From the NCBI RefSeq assembly GCF_003994235.2, contig NZ_RYFG02000111.1:1-64000 (forward strand): 64,000 nt of DNA, given 5' to 3'. Position 1 is the stretch's first letter. Every line of letters begins with the position of its first letter. The position numbers and the translations under genes were made by a program. Source of the DNA: Candidatus Methylobacter oryzae. Lineage in GTDB: Bacteria; Pseudomonadota; Gammaproteobacteria; Methylococcales; Methylomonadaceae. A model generated the notes under the pieces. That model searched no databases. It saw nothing but the letters and a program-made list of their open reading frames with translations, and was not told the DNA's origin. Positions 25,470 to 34,794 of the stretch are shown here, piece after piece.

Positions 25470-28400
25470 ATGCAAAATCAGCAGACACTTACAATCGATG
25501 GAAACCAGGCCGCCGCGACGGTGGCCCATAAGCTCAACGAAGTCATTGCCATTTATCCGATAACGCCGTCGTCGAACATGGGCGAATGGGCCGACGAATG
25601 GTCGTCGCGCGGGCAAACCAATTTATGGGGCACGGTGCCGCAAGTGACCGAAATGCAAAGCGAGGCCGGAGCCGCCGGCGCAATCCACGGCGCGTTGCAG
25701 GCCGGATCGCTGGCGACGACGTTCACCGCGTCCCAGGGGTTGCTGCTGATGCTGCCCAATATGTACAAAATCGCCGGCGAACTGTCGCCCGCCGTGTTCC
25801 ATATCGCCGCTCGCTCGCTGGCTTGCCAGGGCCTGTCGATTTTCGGCGACCACAGCGACGTGATGTCGGCGCGGATGACGGGTTTTGGCATGCTCTGCTC
25901 CAACTCGCCTCAGGAAGTCATGGATTTTGCACTGATCGCCCATGCCGCGTCTCTGGAAAGCCGCGTGCCGCTGATGCACTTTTTCGACGGTTTCAGGACT
26001 TCGCACGAAGTCGCTAAAATCGTCGCGTTGGACGACGACATCATGCGCGCGATGATCAATGACGAATGGATCGCCGCGCACCGCAGCCGCGCATTGACGT
26101 CGGACAATCCGGTATTGCGCGGCACGGCGCAGAACCCCGACGTTTATTTCCAGGCTCGGGAGACGGTCAACGCTTATTACGACGCAATGCCGGGTATCGT
26201 CCAGCGCGCGATGGACCGGTTCGCGAAGCTGACCGGACGCTCATACCGTTTATTCGAATACGTAGGCGAACCCAATGCCGAACGCGTCGTTGTAATGATG
26301 GGCTCGGGCGCCGAAGCCGCCGCCGAAACGCTGGATTACCTGAACCGCCAAGGCGAGCCGGTCGGCTTGCTGAAAGTGCGCCTGTTCCGGCCGTTCGATG
26401 CCGCCAGCCTGATTGCCGCGCTGCCGGCGAGCTGCAAGAAAATCGCGGTGCTGGATAGGACCAAGGAGCCCGGCGCCGACGGCGAACCATTATACAAAGA
26501 CGTACTCAGCGCGCTGGCCCAGGATTTTTCCGGCGATGCGCCGAAGTTTGCGCAATTGCCGAAAGTCGTCGGCGGCCGCTACGGCTTGTCGTCCAAGGAA
26601 TTCACGCCGGGCATGATCAAAGCCGTGTTCGACGAACTGAAGCAGGCGCAGCCGAAAAACCATTTCACCATCGGCATCAACGACGACGTCACCCACACCA
26701 GCCTGGCTTGGGATACGTCCTACCGCACCGACGCCCATGCCGACACCTTCCAGGCCATGTTCTACGGCCTGGGCAGCGACGGCACCGTCAGCGCGAACAA
26801 AAACACGATTAAAATCATCGGCGAAGCGACCGATTGGCACGCCCAAGGTTACTTTGTTTACGACTCGAAAAAATCCGGCGCGGTGACCGTATCGCACCTG
26901 CGCTTCGGGCCGAAACCGATCCGTTCCAGCTACCTGATCGGCGAGAACGACGCCAAGTTCATCGGCTGCCATCAGGCGATTTTCCTGGAACGCTACGACA
27001 TGCTCGATAATGCGGCCGACAACGCGGTGTTTTTGTTGAACTCGCCGGAACCAGCCGACAAAGTTTGGGATTCGTTGCCGGCGAAAATGCAGCGGCAAAT
27101 GATCGAAAAGAAAATCCGCTTTTACGTCATCGACGGCTACGCGGTCGCCGAAAAAACCGGCATGGGCAAGCGCATCAACACGATCATGCAGACCTGTTTT
27201 TTCGCGATTTCCGGCGTGTTGCCGCAAGAAAAGGCGATTGCCGACATCAAGCACGCAGTCGAAAAAACCTACGGCAAAAAAGGCCAGCGCATCGTCGAGC
27301 TGAATTTCAAGGCCATTGACGAAACCTTGGCCAGCCTGCATGAAGTGCAATTGCCGGCGGCGGTCAGCAGCAGCTTCGATATTCAATCCCGCATCGGCGA
27401 CAGCGCACCCGACTTTATCAAACGCGTCACCGGCGAAATCATCGCCGGCCGCGGCGATGCGTTGCCGGTCAGCGCGATGCCGATCGACGGCACGTTCCCG
27501 ACCGGCACCGCGGCATACGAAAAACGCAACCTGGCGCTGGAAATCCCGGTTTGGGAAACCGATTTGTGCACGCAATGCGGCAAATGCGCGATGGTCTGCC
27601 CGCACGCGGTGATCCGCAGCAAAATTTACCCGAACGAGATGCTCGACAATGCGCCGCCGACATTCAAGCACGCGGCGATGCTGGGCAAGGATTTCCCGCC
27701 CGGTTTGTCGATCACCTACCAAGTCGCGCCGGAAGATTGCACCGGCTGTACCTTGTGCGTCGATATTTGCCCGATCCGCGACAAAGCCAACGCCAGCCGC
27801 AAAGCGATCAACATGCAGCCGCAACCGCCGCTGCGCGAAGTCGAAAGCAAAAACTGGGATTTCTTCCTGTCGATTCCGGAATACGACCGCAAGCTGTTAA
27901 AAACCAACACCATCAAAGGCTCGATGGTATTGCAGCCGCTGTTCGAATTTTCCGGCGCCTGCGTCGGTTGCGGCGAAACGGCGTATATCAAACTGGCGTC
28001 GCAATTGTTCGGCGACCGCATGATCGTCGCCAACGCGACCGGTTGCTCCTCGATTTACGGCGGCAACCTGCCGACGACGCCGTGGACTAAAAACTCGGAA
28101 GGCCGCGGACCGGCGTGGAGCAACTCGCTGTTTGAGGACAACGCCGAATTCGGTTTAGGCATGCGGATTTCGTTGGATAAACAAACCGAATACGCCAAGG
28201 AACTGCTGGCTGCGTTGCGCGAGCAAATCGGCGGCGAGCTGGCCGATGCGATTTTGAGCGCAGACCAGTCCGATGAAGCCGGCATTTACGAGCAGCGCGA
28301 GCGCGTCGCCGCATTGAAGCAACGCTTGCAAACCGTAGACGGGCCGCAAGCCCAAAACCTGTTGCAACTGGCCGACAACTTGTGCAAGAAAAGCGTCTGG

Positions 28401-29108
28401 ATCATCGGCGGCGACGGCTGGGCTTACGACATCGGCTACGGCGGCCTGGACCACGTTTTGGCTAGCGGCCGCAACGTCAACATCCTGGTGCTGGACACCG
28501 AAGTTTACTCGAACACCGGCGGGCAAACGTCCAAATCGACGCCGCTGGGCGCGGTCGCCAAATTCTCGGCCGGCGGCAAGGCCACGGCGAAAAAAGACCT
28601 GGCGTTGCTGGCGATGGATTACAACAACGTCTACGTCGCCCACGTCGCTTACGCCGGCAAAGACACGCAAACCTTGAACGCGTTCCTGGAAGCCGAAGCG
28701 CACGACGGCCCGGCTATCATCATCGCTTACGCGCCTTGCATCGCGCACGGCGTCGATATGTCGAACAACCACCGCCAGCAAAACCTGGCCGTCAAAAGCG
28801 GGCATTGGCCGTTGTTCCGGTTCGACCCGAGCAAGATCAAGGACGGCAAGAACCCGATGCACCTGGATTCGCCGGAACCGTCGATCCCGTACCGCGATTT
28901 CGTCAAAACCGAAACCCGCTTCAACATGCTGTGGCAAACCCATCCGGACGATGCCGAGCGCTTCCTGGAGCAAGCGCAGCAAGATGTGCAAAACCGCTAC
29001 CGCTATTACAAACAACTGTCTGAACTGGACTGGAGCGAATCGACCAGCGTTTCAGCGGTAAAAGCTCAACTCAAAAGCGAAACTGCCAAGGAGACCGACA
29101 ATGGTTGA
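25470..29108 (+). CDS. nifJ: Pyruvate:ferredoxin (flavodoxin) oxidoreductase
   Basis: A 1212-residue single-chain enzyme that oxidises pyruvate and CoA to acetyl-CoA and CO2 and passes electrons to ferredoxin or flavodoxin. Domain order is complete: N-terminal pyrimidine-binding domain (IYPITPSSNMGEWADEW near residue 30), the gamma-type domain, a two-cluster ferredoxin domain with C700-x2-C-x2-C-x3-C and C757-x2-C-x2-C-x3-C, and the C-terminal TPP-binding domain with C831-x2-C834, GDGW at 981-984 and SNTGGQTSKSTP. Codon use is strongly biased to GC-ending codons, suggesting high expression. The last eight bases overlap the following PyrD-like gene. With nifF elsewhere in the window, electron supply to nitrogenase is a likely job. 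Confidence 0.96.
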   Translation: MQNQQTLTIDGNQAAATVAHKLNEVIAIYPITPSSNMGEWADEWSSRGQTNLWGTVPQVTEMQSEAGAAGAIHGALQAGSLATTFTASQGLLLMLPNMYKIAGELSPAVFHIAARSLACQGLSIFGDHSDVMSARMTGFGMLCSNSPQEVMDFALIAHAASLESRVPLMHFFDGFRTSHEVAKIVALDDDIMRAMINDEWIAAHRSRALTSDNPVLRGTAQNPDVYFQARETVNAYYDAMPGIVQRAMDRFAKLTGRSYRLFEYVGEPNAERVVVMMGSGAEAAAETLDYLNRQGEPVGLLKVRLFRPFDAASLIAALPASCKKIAVLDRTKEPGADGEPLYKDVLSALAQDFSGDAPKFAQLPKVVGGRYGLSSKEFTPGMIKAVFDELKQAQPKNHFTIGINDDVTHTSLAWDTSYRTDAHADTFQAMFYGLGSDGTVSANKNTIKIIGEATDWHAQGYFVYDSKKSGAVTVSHLRFGPKPIRSSYLIGENDAKFIGCHQAIFLERYDMLDNAADNAVFLLNSPEPADKVWDSLPAKMQRQMIEKKIRFYVIDGYAVAEKTGMGKRINTIMQTCFFAISGVLPQEKAIADIKHAVEKTYGKKGQRIVELNFKAIDETLASLHEVQLPAAVSSSFDIQSRIGDSAPDFIKRVTGEIIAGRGDALPVSAMPIDGTFPTGTAAYEKRNLALEIPVWETDLCTQCGKCAMVCPHAVIRSKIYPNEMLDNAPPTFKHAAMLGKDFPPGLSITYQVAPEDCTGCTLCVDICPIRDKANASRKAINMQPQPPLREVESKNWDFFLSIPEYDRKLLKTNTIKGSMVLQPLFEFSGACVGCGETAYIKLASQLFGDRMIVANATGCSSIYGGNLPTTPWTKNSEGRGPAWSNSLFEDNAEFGLGMRISLDKQTEYAKELLAALREQIGGELADAILSADQSDEAGIYEQRERVAALKQRLQTVDGPQAQNLLQLADNLCKKSVWIIGGDGWAYDIGYGGLDHVLASGRNVNILVLDTEVYSNTGGQTSKSTPLGAVAKFSAGGKATAKKDLALLAMDYNNVYVAHVAYAGKDTQTLNAFLEAEAHDGPAIIIAYAPCIAHGVDMSNNHRQQNLAVKSGHWPLFRFDPSKIKDGKNPMHLDSPEPSIPYRDFVKTETRFNMLWQTHPDDAERFLEQAQQDVQNRYRYYKQLSELDWSESTSVSAVKAQLKSETAKETDNG

Positions 29109-30114
29109 TTTAACGACTGATTACATAGGCTTGAAACTGGCTAACCCGTTGGTGCCGTCGGCGTCGCCGTTGAGCAAGGACTTGGACACGGCGCGCAAAC
29201 TGGAAGACGCCGGCGCGTCGGCGCTGGTGATGTATTCGCTGTTCGAGGAAAAAATCGAAGCCGAAACGCAGCAAATGGACCGGTTTTTTTATAACCAAGC
29301 CATAGGACACAATGAATCGGATTCGTTCCATCCGGTGCCGGGCAATTTCCAGACTTACCAGGAGCAATACCTGGAGCATTTGCAGCAACTGAAATCGGCG
29401 TTGGCGATTCCGGTCATCGCCAGCTTGAACGGAACGTCGCTGAGCGGCTGGGTCGAATACGGCAAGCAATTGCAACAGGCCGGCGCCGACGCGCTGGAAT
29501 TGAATATTTACCATCTGGCCGCGAACGCCGACGAAAGTGGCGAGGATGTCGAGAACCGCTACCTGGACATCTTGCAGGAGTTGAAAGAGCAGGTCAGCGT
29601 GCCGATTGTGATGAAACTGTCGTCGCAGTTCAGTTCGCCGATTCATTTCGCCAAGCGCTTGGAAGCGGCCGGCGCCGACGGCATCGCGCTGTTCAACCGT
29701 TTCTACCAGCCAGACATCGACCTGGAAACGCTGGAAGTCGTGCCGAAACTGGAACTGTCGCCGTCGGCCGAAGCGTTAATGCGAATACGCTGGACCGCGT
29801 TGTTGTACGGCCGCACCAACTTGTCGCTGGCCGTCACCGGCGGCTTCCACCAAACGCCGGATGTCATCAAAGCGCTGCTGGCCGGCGCCGACGTCGTGCA
29901 ATTGTGCAGCGTCTTGCTGAAACACGGCACCGGCCGTTTGGGCGAGATATTGGCCGAGTTGCAACAATGGCTGGCCGAGCACGAATACGAGTCGGTCGAC
30001 CAGCTCAAAGGCAGCGTCAGCCAGCAACATGCAATCGATCCTTGCGCGTATGAAAGGGCTAATTATGTGCAGGTGTTGGATAGTTATTCTTCGCCGGCTG
30101 GGGTTTTAAGATAG
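29101..30114 (+). CDS. Dihydroorotate dehydrogenase-like protein downstream of nifJ
   Basis: A 337-residue FMN-dependent TIM-barrel protein. NPLVPSASPLSKDLDTARKL (residues 14-33), VIASLNGTSLSGWVEYG and ALFNRFYQPDIDLETL are typical of the PyrD-like group that stands next to one-chain pyruvate:ferredoxin oxidoreductase genes in many bacteria. It is distinct from the biosynthetic PyrD and probably does not make orotate. The eight-base overlap with nifJ means coupled expression, so a role linked to PFOR (electron transfer or pyrimidine-like redox chemistry) is inferred. The ATG at 29101 is within the nifJ end. Confidence 0.85.
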   Translation: MVDLTTDYIGLKLANPLVPSASPLSKDLDTARKLEDAGASALVMYSLFEEKIEAETQQMDRFFYNQAIGHNESDSFHPVPGNFQTYQEQYLEHLQQLKSALAIPVIASLNGTSLSGWVEYGKQLQQAGADALELNIYHLAANADESGEDVENRYLDILQELKEQVSVPIVMKLSSQFSSPIHFAKRLEAAGADGIALFNRFYQPDIDLETLEVVPKLELSPSAEALMRIRWTALLYGRTNLSLAVTGGFHQTPDVIKALLAGADVVQLCSVLLKHGTGRLGEILAELQQWLAEHEYESVDQLKGSVSQQHAIDPCAYERANYVQVLDSYSSPAGVLR

Positions 30115-30551
30115 GTTTTGCTAAGGTGCGTTTGCTAGTTCCCAAGGTAGCGAGAACTGGTGTTGCCTACATGGATGTAGGCAAGGAGCGTGAGCAGGAG
30201 CGGAAGTTTTTCCGGCACTCCGATTGCCGGAAATACCCTCCCTTGTTGTCGCCGGGCGGACTTACTTGTGCCCTGTGGGTATTCCGGCCTACATTCGAGC
30301 CATTCCAGCATTCATACCAAATGATGATCTTGAACGTACTTGTGTATAACAACGAGAGCTCCAGCTTCCCGTATCGGGAAGCTGAGCTTCGTTAACCAGT
30401 GTGGGCTTTGTTGCTGTTTCGTTGTTGCCGTTAGCGCGCCTGAAGATCATCGCTTATATCAAGAGCGAATTGTTGATCGTGTTGGGTTATTCGTCGTAGG
30501 AATCGGTATTGCTGGGCATCATGGTCAAGCTGTAAGAGTTGAGCTGCATCA
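30115..30551. other. Gene-free interval with short hairpins
   Basis: No supported gene. It contains TGCCTACATGGATGTAGGCA (about 30163-30182), a perfect hairpin with 10-bp arms CAGCTTCCCG / CGGGAAGCTG at 30362-30384, and inverted CCGGAA-type motifs near 30205-30240. These look like small dispersed palindromes rather than regulators. The hairpins may close the nifJ transcript. Confidence 0.5.
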
Positions 30552-30696
30552 AGCCTGCCGCTGATCCTGGGTATAAAACGTTTCATGTTCGAAGCCCGCA
30601 TTGACTAATTTAATCGGCAACGGCGCCTCTACGGTGGTCGTGGCCAAATGGGAAAACAAGTTGGATATGCAAGAGCTCGATGCGGAGTTGAATTGA
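30552..30696 (+). pseudogene. C-terminal remnant of a dicarboxylate/amino acid:cation symporter (GltP/DctA family)
   Basis: Reading 30552-30599 gives [16 protein letters not shown] and, after a frameshift, 30601-30696 gives [17 protein letters not shown] followed by [14 protein letters not shown] and TGA. Joined, these match the conserved C-terminal motif of the DAACS symporters (LGIDRF-x3[20 protein letters not shown]). About two bases (GC) seem lost at 30599-30600. Nothing of the upstream 380 or so residues was found, so this is a decayed fragment. Its stop overlaps the start of the thermonuclease gene. Confidence 0.75.
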
Positions 30697-31535
30697 TGAA
30701 AATCAGGATATTATGGATTTTGCTGTTAAGCCTGTCCGGCTGGGCTCATGCCGAGATTTACCAATGGCAGGACGCGGACGGCCGCAAGCATTTTTCCGAC
30801 CGGCCTGTTGCCGATGCAAAAGTCATCGACGAGAAAATACTCGACATCAAGCCGGCGGGCCATGAGTTTTTCCGGGTCAAGACGGTTTACGACGGCGATA
30901 CCGTGGTGCTGGAGGATGGCCGCAGAATTCGGCTGCTGGGCATCAACACGCCCGAGATCCGGCACAGGGACAAACCGGCCGATGCCGGCGGCTACGAAGC
31001 CAAACGCTGGCTGGTAGACAAGCTGCAAGATACCAAAGTCCGGTTGGAGGCCGGTGCCGAAAAAACCGACGATTACGGCAGGATGTTGGCGCACCTGTTC
31101 ACCGAAAACAAAGAGCATATTAACTTGCAACTGGTGGCCGCGGGATTGGCGTCGGTCAGTATTTTTCCTCCGAACCTGCTGTACGAGTCCGAACTGGTGC
31201 AGGCGCAGGAGAAGGCTGAGCGGGCAAAGCTCGGCATTTGGGGGCGGCCGGAATATGCGACTATGCCGGCCGCCGGCCTGACCGAAGCTGGGCATCCGGG
31301 CTGGACCCGGCTGGTCGGCAAGGTGGTCGATATTCGCAACACCGGCAAGTCGGTGTACCTGAAATTCTCCGATATGTTCGACGCGCGTATCCAGAGCCAG
31401 TGGCTGGATTTGTTTCCGGACGTCAACGATTATCTGGGGAAAAACGTGGAAGTACGCGGCTGGTTGAACAAAAACAAAGGGCATTGGACGATGCTGATCC
31501 GGCATCCTAGCTCGATCAAACGTTTGAGCGAGTGA
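30696..31535 (+). CDS. Exported thermonuclease (SNase) with DUF4124 domain
   Basis: A 279-residue protein. A signal peptide (residues 1-19, ending WAHA) leads to a DUF4124 segment EIYQWQDADGRKHFSDRPV, then a staphylococcal nuclease domain starting VKTVYDGDTVVLEDGRRIRL. The catalytic residues are visible: R of RIRLLGINTPE, the E of that motif and R of TDDYGRMLA. A C-terminal domain of about 90 residues (LVGKVVDIRNTGKSVYLKF) looks like an added OB-like module. It would degrade nucleic acid in the periplasm or outside. The start at 30696 is preferred over 30648 because it puts the signal peptide at the N-terminus. Confidence 0.87.
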   Translation: MKIRILWILLLSLSGWAHAEIYQWQDADGRKHFSDRPVADAKVIDEKILDIKPAGHEFFRVKTVYDGDTVVLEDGRRIRLLGINTPEIRHRDKPADAGGYEAKRWLVDKLQDTKVRLEAGAEKTDDYGRMLAHLFTENKEHINLQLVAAGLASVSIFPPNLLYESELVQAQEKAERAKLGIWGRPEYATMPAAGLTEAGHPGWTRLVGKVVDIRNTGKSVYLKFSDMFDARIQSQWLDLFPDVNDYLGKNVEVRGWLNKNKGHWTMLIRHPSSIKRLSE

Positions 31536-31605
31536 GAAGTTTTTAATTCTCCATCGCGGAGCTTAGACAACTAGGGGGGCTAGGCAGGATGCCGATGAGC
31601 ATAAT

Positions 31606-31635
31606 GAAGCGCATCAATCGCCAACGATGCGCTTC
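31606..31635. terminator. Hairpin between convergent genes
   Basis: Perfect 10-bp arms GAAGCGCATC (31606-31615) and GATGCGCTTC (31626-31635) around a ten-base loop, between the ends of the thermonuclease and the minus-strand deacetylase. The same arms recur at 35813-35841, so it is a member of a small dispersed family; a terminator role is inferred from position only. Confidence 0.5.
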
Positions 31636-31724
31636 GTATCTTAGAATATCTTACGATCCTTCGGTGCCCCTTAAAACTGTTAAACCATTTAACCGACAGT
31701 TAGGCGGCGAGACGGTATTCACCG

Positions 31725-32873
31725 TCACATCGGCTGATCGCAATCACGCCACATAACCGCATTACCCAGCTCCGAAAACAAAACCGGCAACGCGGTTTTG
31801 GCTTTAGGATGAACATCATGGAACAACAGCACGCCATGCCGTTTTATCAGCATTAAAGTAATCATGCGGTCGATAATCTCATCGCCTGTGACTTGCTTGT
31901 TCCAATCTTGCGAATCCAGGTTCCACAAGGCGACCTGTAAACCTTGCTGCTGAAAAAACGGACCGCTATCGGCTTTTCGCTGTCCATAAGGCGGGCGGAA
32001 AAAGGGCAGGTAACTACCGGTATTTTCGCTGCCGCGCTTCGGTAACACGCTTGCCAGCAGGCTTTGCGTCCGTGTAATCGAATCTTGCCAATCGGCCCAT
32101 TTCGCATGGGACTGATGCTCCCATCCGTGTGAAGCGACGCATTGGCCTTTATACAGTTCGGCCAGTGTCTTCGCATCGGTAGCGGTCAAACGTTTTTGCA
32201 GATTTTCTCCCAATATAAAAAACACCGCGCTTTTGCGATTAGCCGCCAGCATCTGCAATACCTCATCGCTGTCTCCGTGCGCCTTGGTTGGGCCATCGTC
32301 AAAAGTCAGCAAGAATTGCCGGTCGGCAAAGTCATCGCCGTTCCATTCCCGATCATTAAAATTGTCGATTTCACTGCTCACGGTCGGAAACAAAGCCGCC
32401 AAGCGCAACTGTTCGGCAATATAAGCTCGGCTGAATTGCTGCAAATTGTCGTGCCATTGGATCATCGTTGCAGGGATGCTTGCGCCGAAATTTCCGGCAT
32501 GTTTAAGCAAATCGGCGGTTGACGCCGGATGACCAACGCAGGTCCAATCGCCGGCCCCGCAATTTTTCGCGGCCGACTGGTAATTGCGTAAAGACAAGGC
32601 CAGCTCTTTGTTCAGCCATTTGTTGGCTGAGGTGCGGTTGACGGTTTTGATTTTAAAAGCCGCTTTCATGTCCGCATCCGACAGCTTTTGCATAGCCTGC
32701 AAACTTTGCGCGTAGACAAGTATCGCCGCGCGCGAAGCCTTATCGAAGCCGGCGGTTGTATTGACAGGTTCCTGCCAAAGCTGTCTATTTACCTTGGCGA
32801 TGGTTGCGGGACCGGCGGCATGGCCGGCAAACGATAATAGCCAGCCAATAGCCAACAGGCAGATAGTCCGCAT
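31725..32873 (-). CDS. Exported polysaccharide deacetylase (NodB family)
   Basis: A 382-residue protein with a signal peptide (residues 1-20, FAGHAA) and an N-terminal region of about 165 residues of unknown fold. The NodB homology domain begins with FLLTFDDGPTKAH (TFDDGP at 190-195), continues with SHGWEHQSH (H-x3-H metal ligands) and FFRPPYGQR, and ends with LLFHDVHP. All key motifs of the CE4 family are present. It would remove acetyl groups from amino sugars in the periplasm or cell wall. The start codon overlaps the stop of the upstream YfaP/TPR gene by one base, so the two are coupled. Confidence 0.88.
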   Translation of the reverse strand: MRTICLLAIGWLLSFAGHAAGPATIAKVNRQLWQEPVNTTAGFDKASRAAILVYAQSLQAMQKLSDADMKAAFKIKTVNRTSANKWLNKELALSLRNYQSAAKNCGAGDWTCVGHPASTADLLKHAGNFGASIPATMIQWHDNLQQFSRAYIAEQLRLAALFPTVSSEIDNFNDREWNGDDFADRQFLLTFDDGPTKAHGDSDEVLQMLAANRKSAVFFILGENLQKRLTATDAKTLAELYKGQCVASHGWEHQSHAKWADWQDSITRTQSLLASVLPKRGSENTGSYLPFFRPPYGQRKADSGPFFQQQGLQVALWNLDSQDWNKQVTGDEIIDRMITLMLIKRHGVLLFHDVHPKAKTALPVLFSELGNAVMWRDCDQPM

Positions 32874-34060
32874 TATTTGGCTCCCTGTTTTTTCACGCGC
32901 GCGATTGCTTTGTCGTATACGGGATTGCTTTTTTCGGTTTTGGCATATTGATATTCGCGCAATGCGTCATCCCATTGCTTCGCGTCCTCGTATATCCTGC
33001 CGTTGTTGAAGTGGGTGCCGGCGCGCACGGTCGCCGCGGTCGGGCCAGATGCCAGCGCAATCGCTTTACGGTTGGCCCATAATGCTTCGGAAACGTTATT
33101 CGCTTTTTGGAATGCCAAGCCTAAGTTGCTGTAGGCTTGACCATAGCTGCCGTCCAGTTCGATAGCCGCTTTATAGTTGCGAATGGCTTCGTCGTAGTTT
33201 TTCGCGTGATAGGCTTGTTCGCCTTTCGTATTCAAGTCTTTAGCCTTTGCTTTGGCGTCGGCGCTGTAATCGACCGTTGCTACGCTGGTGTTATTGGCTA
33301 CGCCCTGGAACTCTTCGGTTTGCAGGCGTTTTTCGCTGGTTACGCCTTTAATGGTATTAAAATCTTGAATATCTCCGGCTTCCGTCACTGCAAAAACCAC
33401 CCATAAATTGCCCGCTTGGTTTTGCGGCACATAGTAGGTCTTAATTAAGGTTTGACCGACGTAAACAAAAACCTTGGCCTGACTGGCCGATAAGACATTG
33501 GAGTTTGGGTTGCTTCGGTCGGAATAATTATGCACCGCGTAGATATAACGTTCGCCGTCGTGTTTGCGTTCAATCGTGATGGTTTCAGGACCGAAGCTGC
33601 TTGTGTCGTCGACGTCCAGCATTGCATCCGTGCCTTTCATGTGTTCGAAGTAAACATGATTGTTCGGATACACCACGTGCGAATCCAGGTCGTTGGGATT
33701 TTCTCCCCAGTTCAGCACGACGCGCATGCCGTCAAGATTTCTCATCACAGGGCTGATTGCATAGGTCATGCCCGCGCATGGGCATTTTACGACCAGGTCG
33801 GAAAAATTCTCTTTTTTAACAATTAACAACGCTCCGCTATCGTCGCCGATATTGCTGTTGATAACGGCTTGGCCTTGGGCGTTCGTATGCGCGGTAACGG
33901 ATTGCTCGCCGTTTTTTTGCAAAATCACCGTAGCGTTGTCGATTTTTTGATCCTTGATAGTCGCGCTAAGAATCTGCACATTAACCGCCGAATCGGCTTG
34001 TACGGTCATAGCGTAAGACAACAAAGCCGATGTGGTTAGCGTGAATAAATGTTTTTTCAT
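32873..34060 (-). CDS. Exported YfaP-like protein with C-terminal TPR repeats
   Basis: A 395-residue protein. The start at 34060 has AGGAG upstream and gives a signal peptide MKKHLFTLTTSALLSYAMTV ending near VQA; the frame opens earlier at 34162 without a signal. A carboxypeptidase-like beta domain is followed by a DUF2135/YfaP-like region (VVLNWGENPNDLDSHVVYPN near residues 120-139, ITIERKHDGERYIYAVHNYSD) and at least two TPR units (GEQAYHAKNYDEAIRNYKAA, AYSNLGLAFQKANNVSEALW). The YfaP domain role is not known. Coupling to a deacetylase suggests a part in cell envelope polysaccharide handling. Confidence 0.75.
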   Translation of the reverse strand: MKKHLFTLTTSALLSYAMTVQADSAVNVQILSATIKDQKIDNATVILQKNGEQSVTAHTNAQGQAVINSNIGDDSGALLIVKKENFSDLVVKCPCAGMTYAISPVMRNLDGMRVVLNWGENPNDLDSHVVYPNNHVYFEHMKGTDAMLDVDDTSSFGPETITIERKHDGERYIYAVHNYSDRSNPNSNVLSASQAKVFVYVGQTLIKTYYVPQNQAGNLWVVFAVTEAGDIQDFNTIKGVTSEKRLQTEEFQGVANNTSVATVDYSADAKAKAKDLNTKGEQAYHAKNYDEAIRNYKAAIELDGSYGQAYSNLGLAFQKANNVSEALWANRKAIALASGPTAATVRAGTHFNNGRIYEDAKQWDDALREYQYAKTEKSNPVYDKAIARVKKQGAK

Positions 34061-34333
34061 TACCTGGACTCCTGAATTGACTAATGTGCAGTGATTAAAT
34101 AAACCGGCAATGGCGCGAAAATTTTGAACGCTTGAGTTTTTGACCGGTAGGGCGTTCAACACGGCTTAAAACCGGTTTAATTCTGTGTGGATGATAACGT
34201 GTAGGACGTGAACGGTCTAGTATGCCGGGTGTGCTGGGCGTAGCAAATTCGGAATAAAGGGATGTGGAATTGATGACGGAATTTGTCGATTAGAAGGCCC
34301 CCAGGGCTATTGCCCCCGATTGAGCATTACGTT

Positions 34334-34780
34334 TTATGTGTTTGTGTTTGATTTTGCTATTTTAATAAGCCCGCCTACTGTTTTTTTAAAGTGTTCGCTT
34401 GCAAAAATTGACCTCAAAGTTTCTTTAAAGTCATTTTCATCATTACATAATTGGGTATAGCAATTATCGAAATCCGCTTCTAGTCCTAGTTCTTCGCCGA
34501 TTGTTTCTTCTAAGTTTACTACGACAGGATAGATTGTTACGTCATAGCCAAATTCGAAAACTTTGAATGAATATCCTTTTAAGTAATCGCTCGATAAAAC
34601 AACTTGAAACTGAAAGTTGGTATTTAAATAGGATCGTGCCCGTTGACTATAATCTAATCTTATTATGCTAAGTTGGGCTAGCTGAAATGTAGCATTTGAG
34701 AATCCGCTAATTGTTTCTAGTAAGAATTTATCAGGGAAGTTCACGTTCGGCTCATCAAAACCATCTATAAATAAATTCAT
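34334..34780 (-). CDS. Unrecognised protein of an AT-rich two-gene island
   Basis: A 148-residue soluble protein with no family I recognise. It is acidic, has no signal peptide or membrane segment, and consists of mixed beta and helical predicted segments (FQFQVVLSSDYLKGYSFKVF, then a helix-rich C-terminus SEHFKKTVGGLIKIAK). The gene is strikingly AT-rich compared with its neighbours and begins 14 bases after the EEP-fold gene, so they form one transcription unit. Base composition suggests recent transfer. It could be a partner, regulator or immunity protein, but nothing in the sequence decides. Confidence 0.6.
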   Translation of the reverse strand: MNLFIDGFDEPNVNFPDKFLLETISGFSNATFQLAQLSIIRLDYSQRARSYLNTNFQFQVVLSSDYLKGYSFKVFEFGYDVTIYPVVVNLEETIGEELGLEADFDNCYTQLCNDENDFKETLRSIFASEHFKKTVGGLIKIAKSNTNT

Positions 34781-34794
34781 AATTTGTCCTATTG

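Noticed and set aside
26490-27824. Long open frame (444 codons) on the minus strand inside nifJ
   Set aside because: It is the antisense of a GC-biased, complete nifJ reading frame; its composition is Arg/Asp/Val-rich with no family pattern.
28155-29015. 286-codon minus-strand frame inside nifJ
   Set aside because: Same cause: shadow of strong codon bias in the sense gene.
30726-31505. 259-codon minus-strand frame opposite the thermonuclease
   Set aside because: Shadow frame; the sense strand has signal peptide, DUF4124 and SNase motifs.
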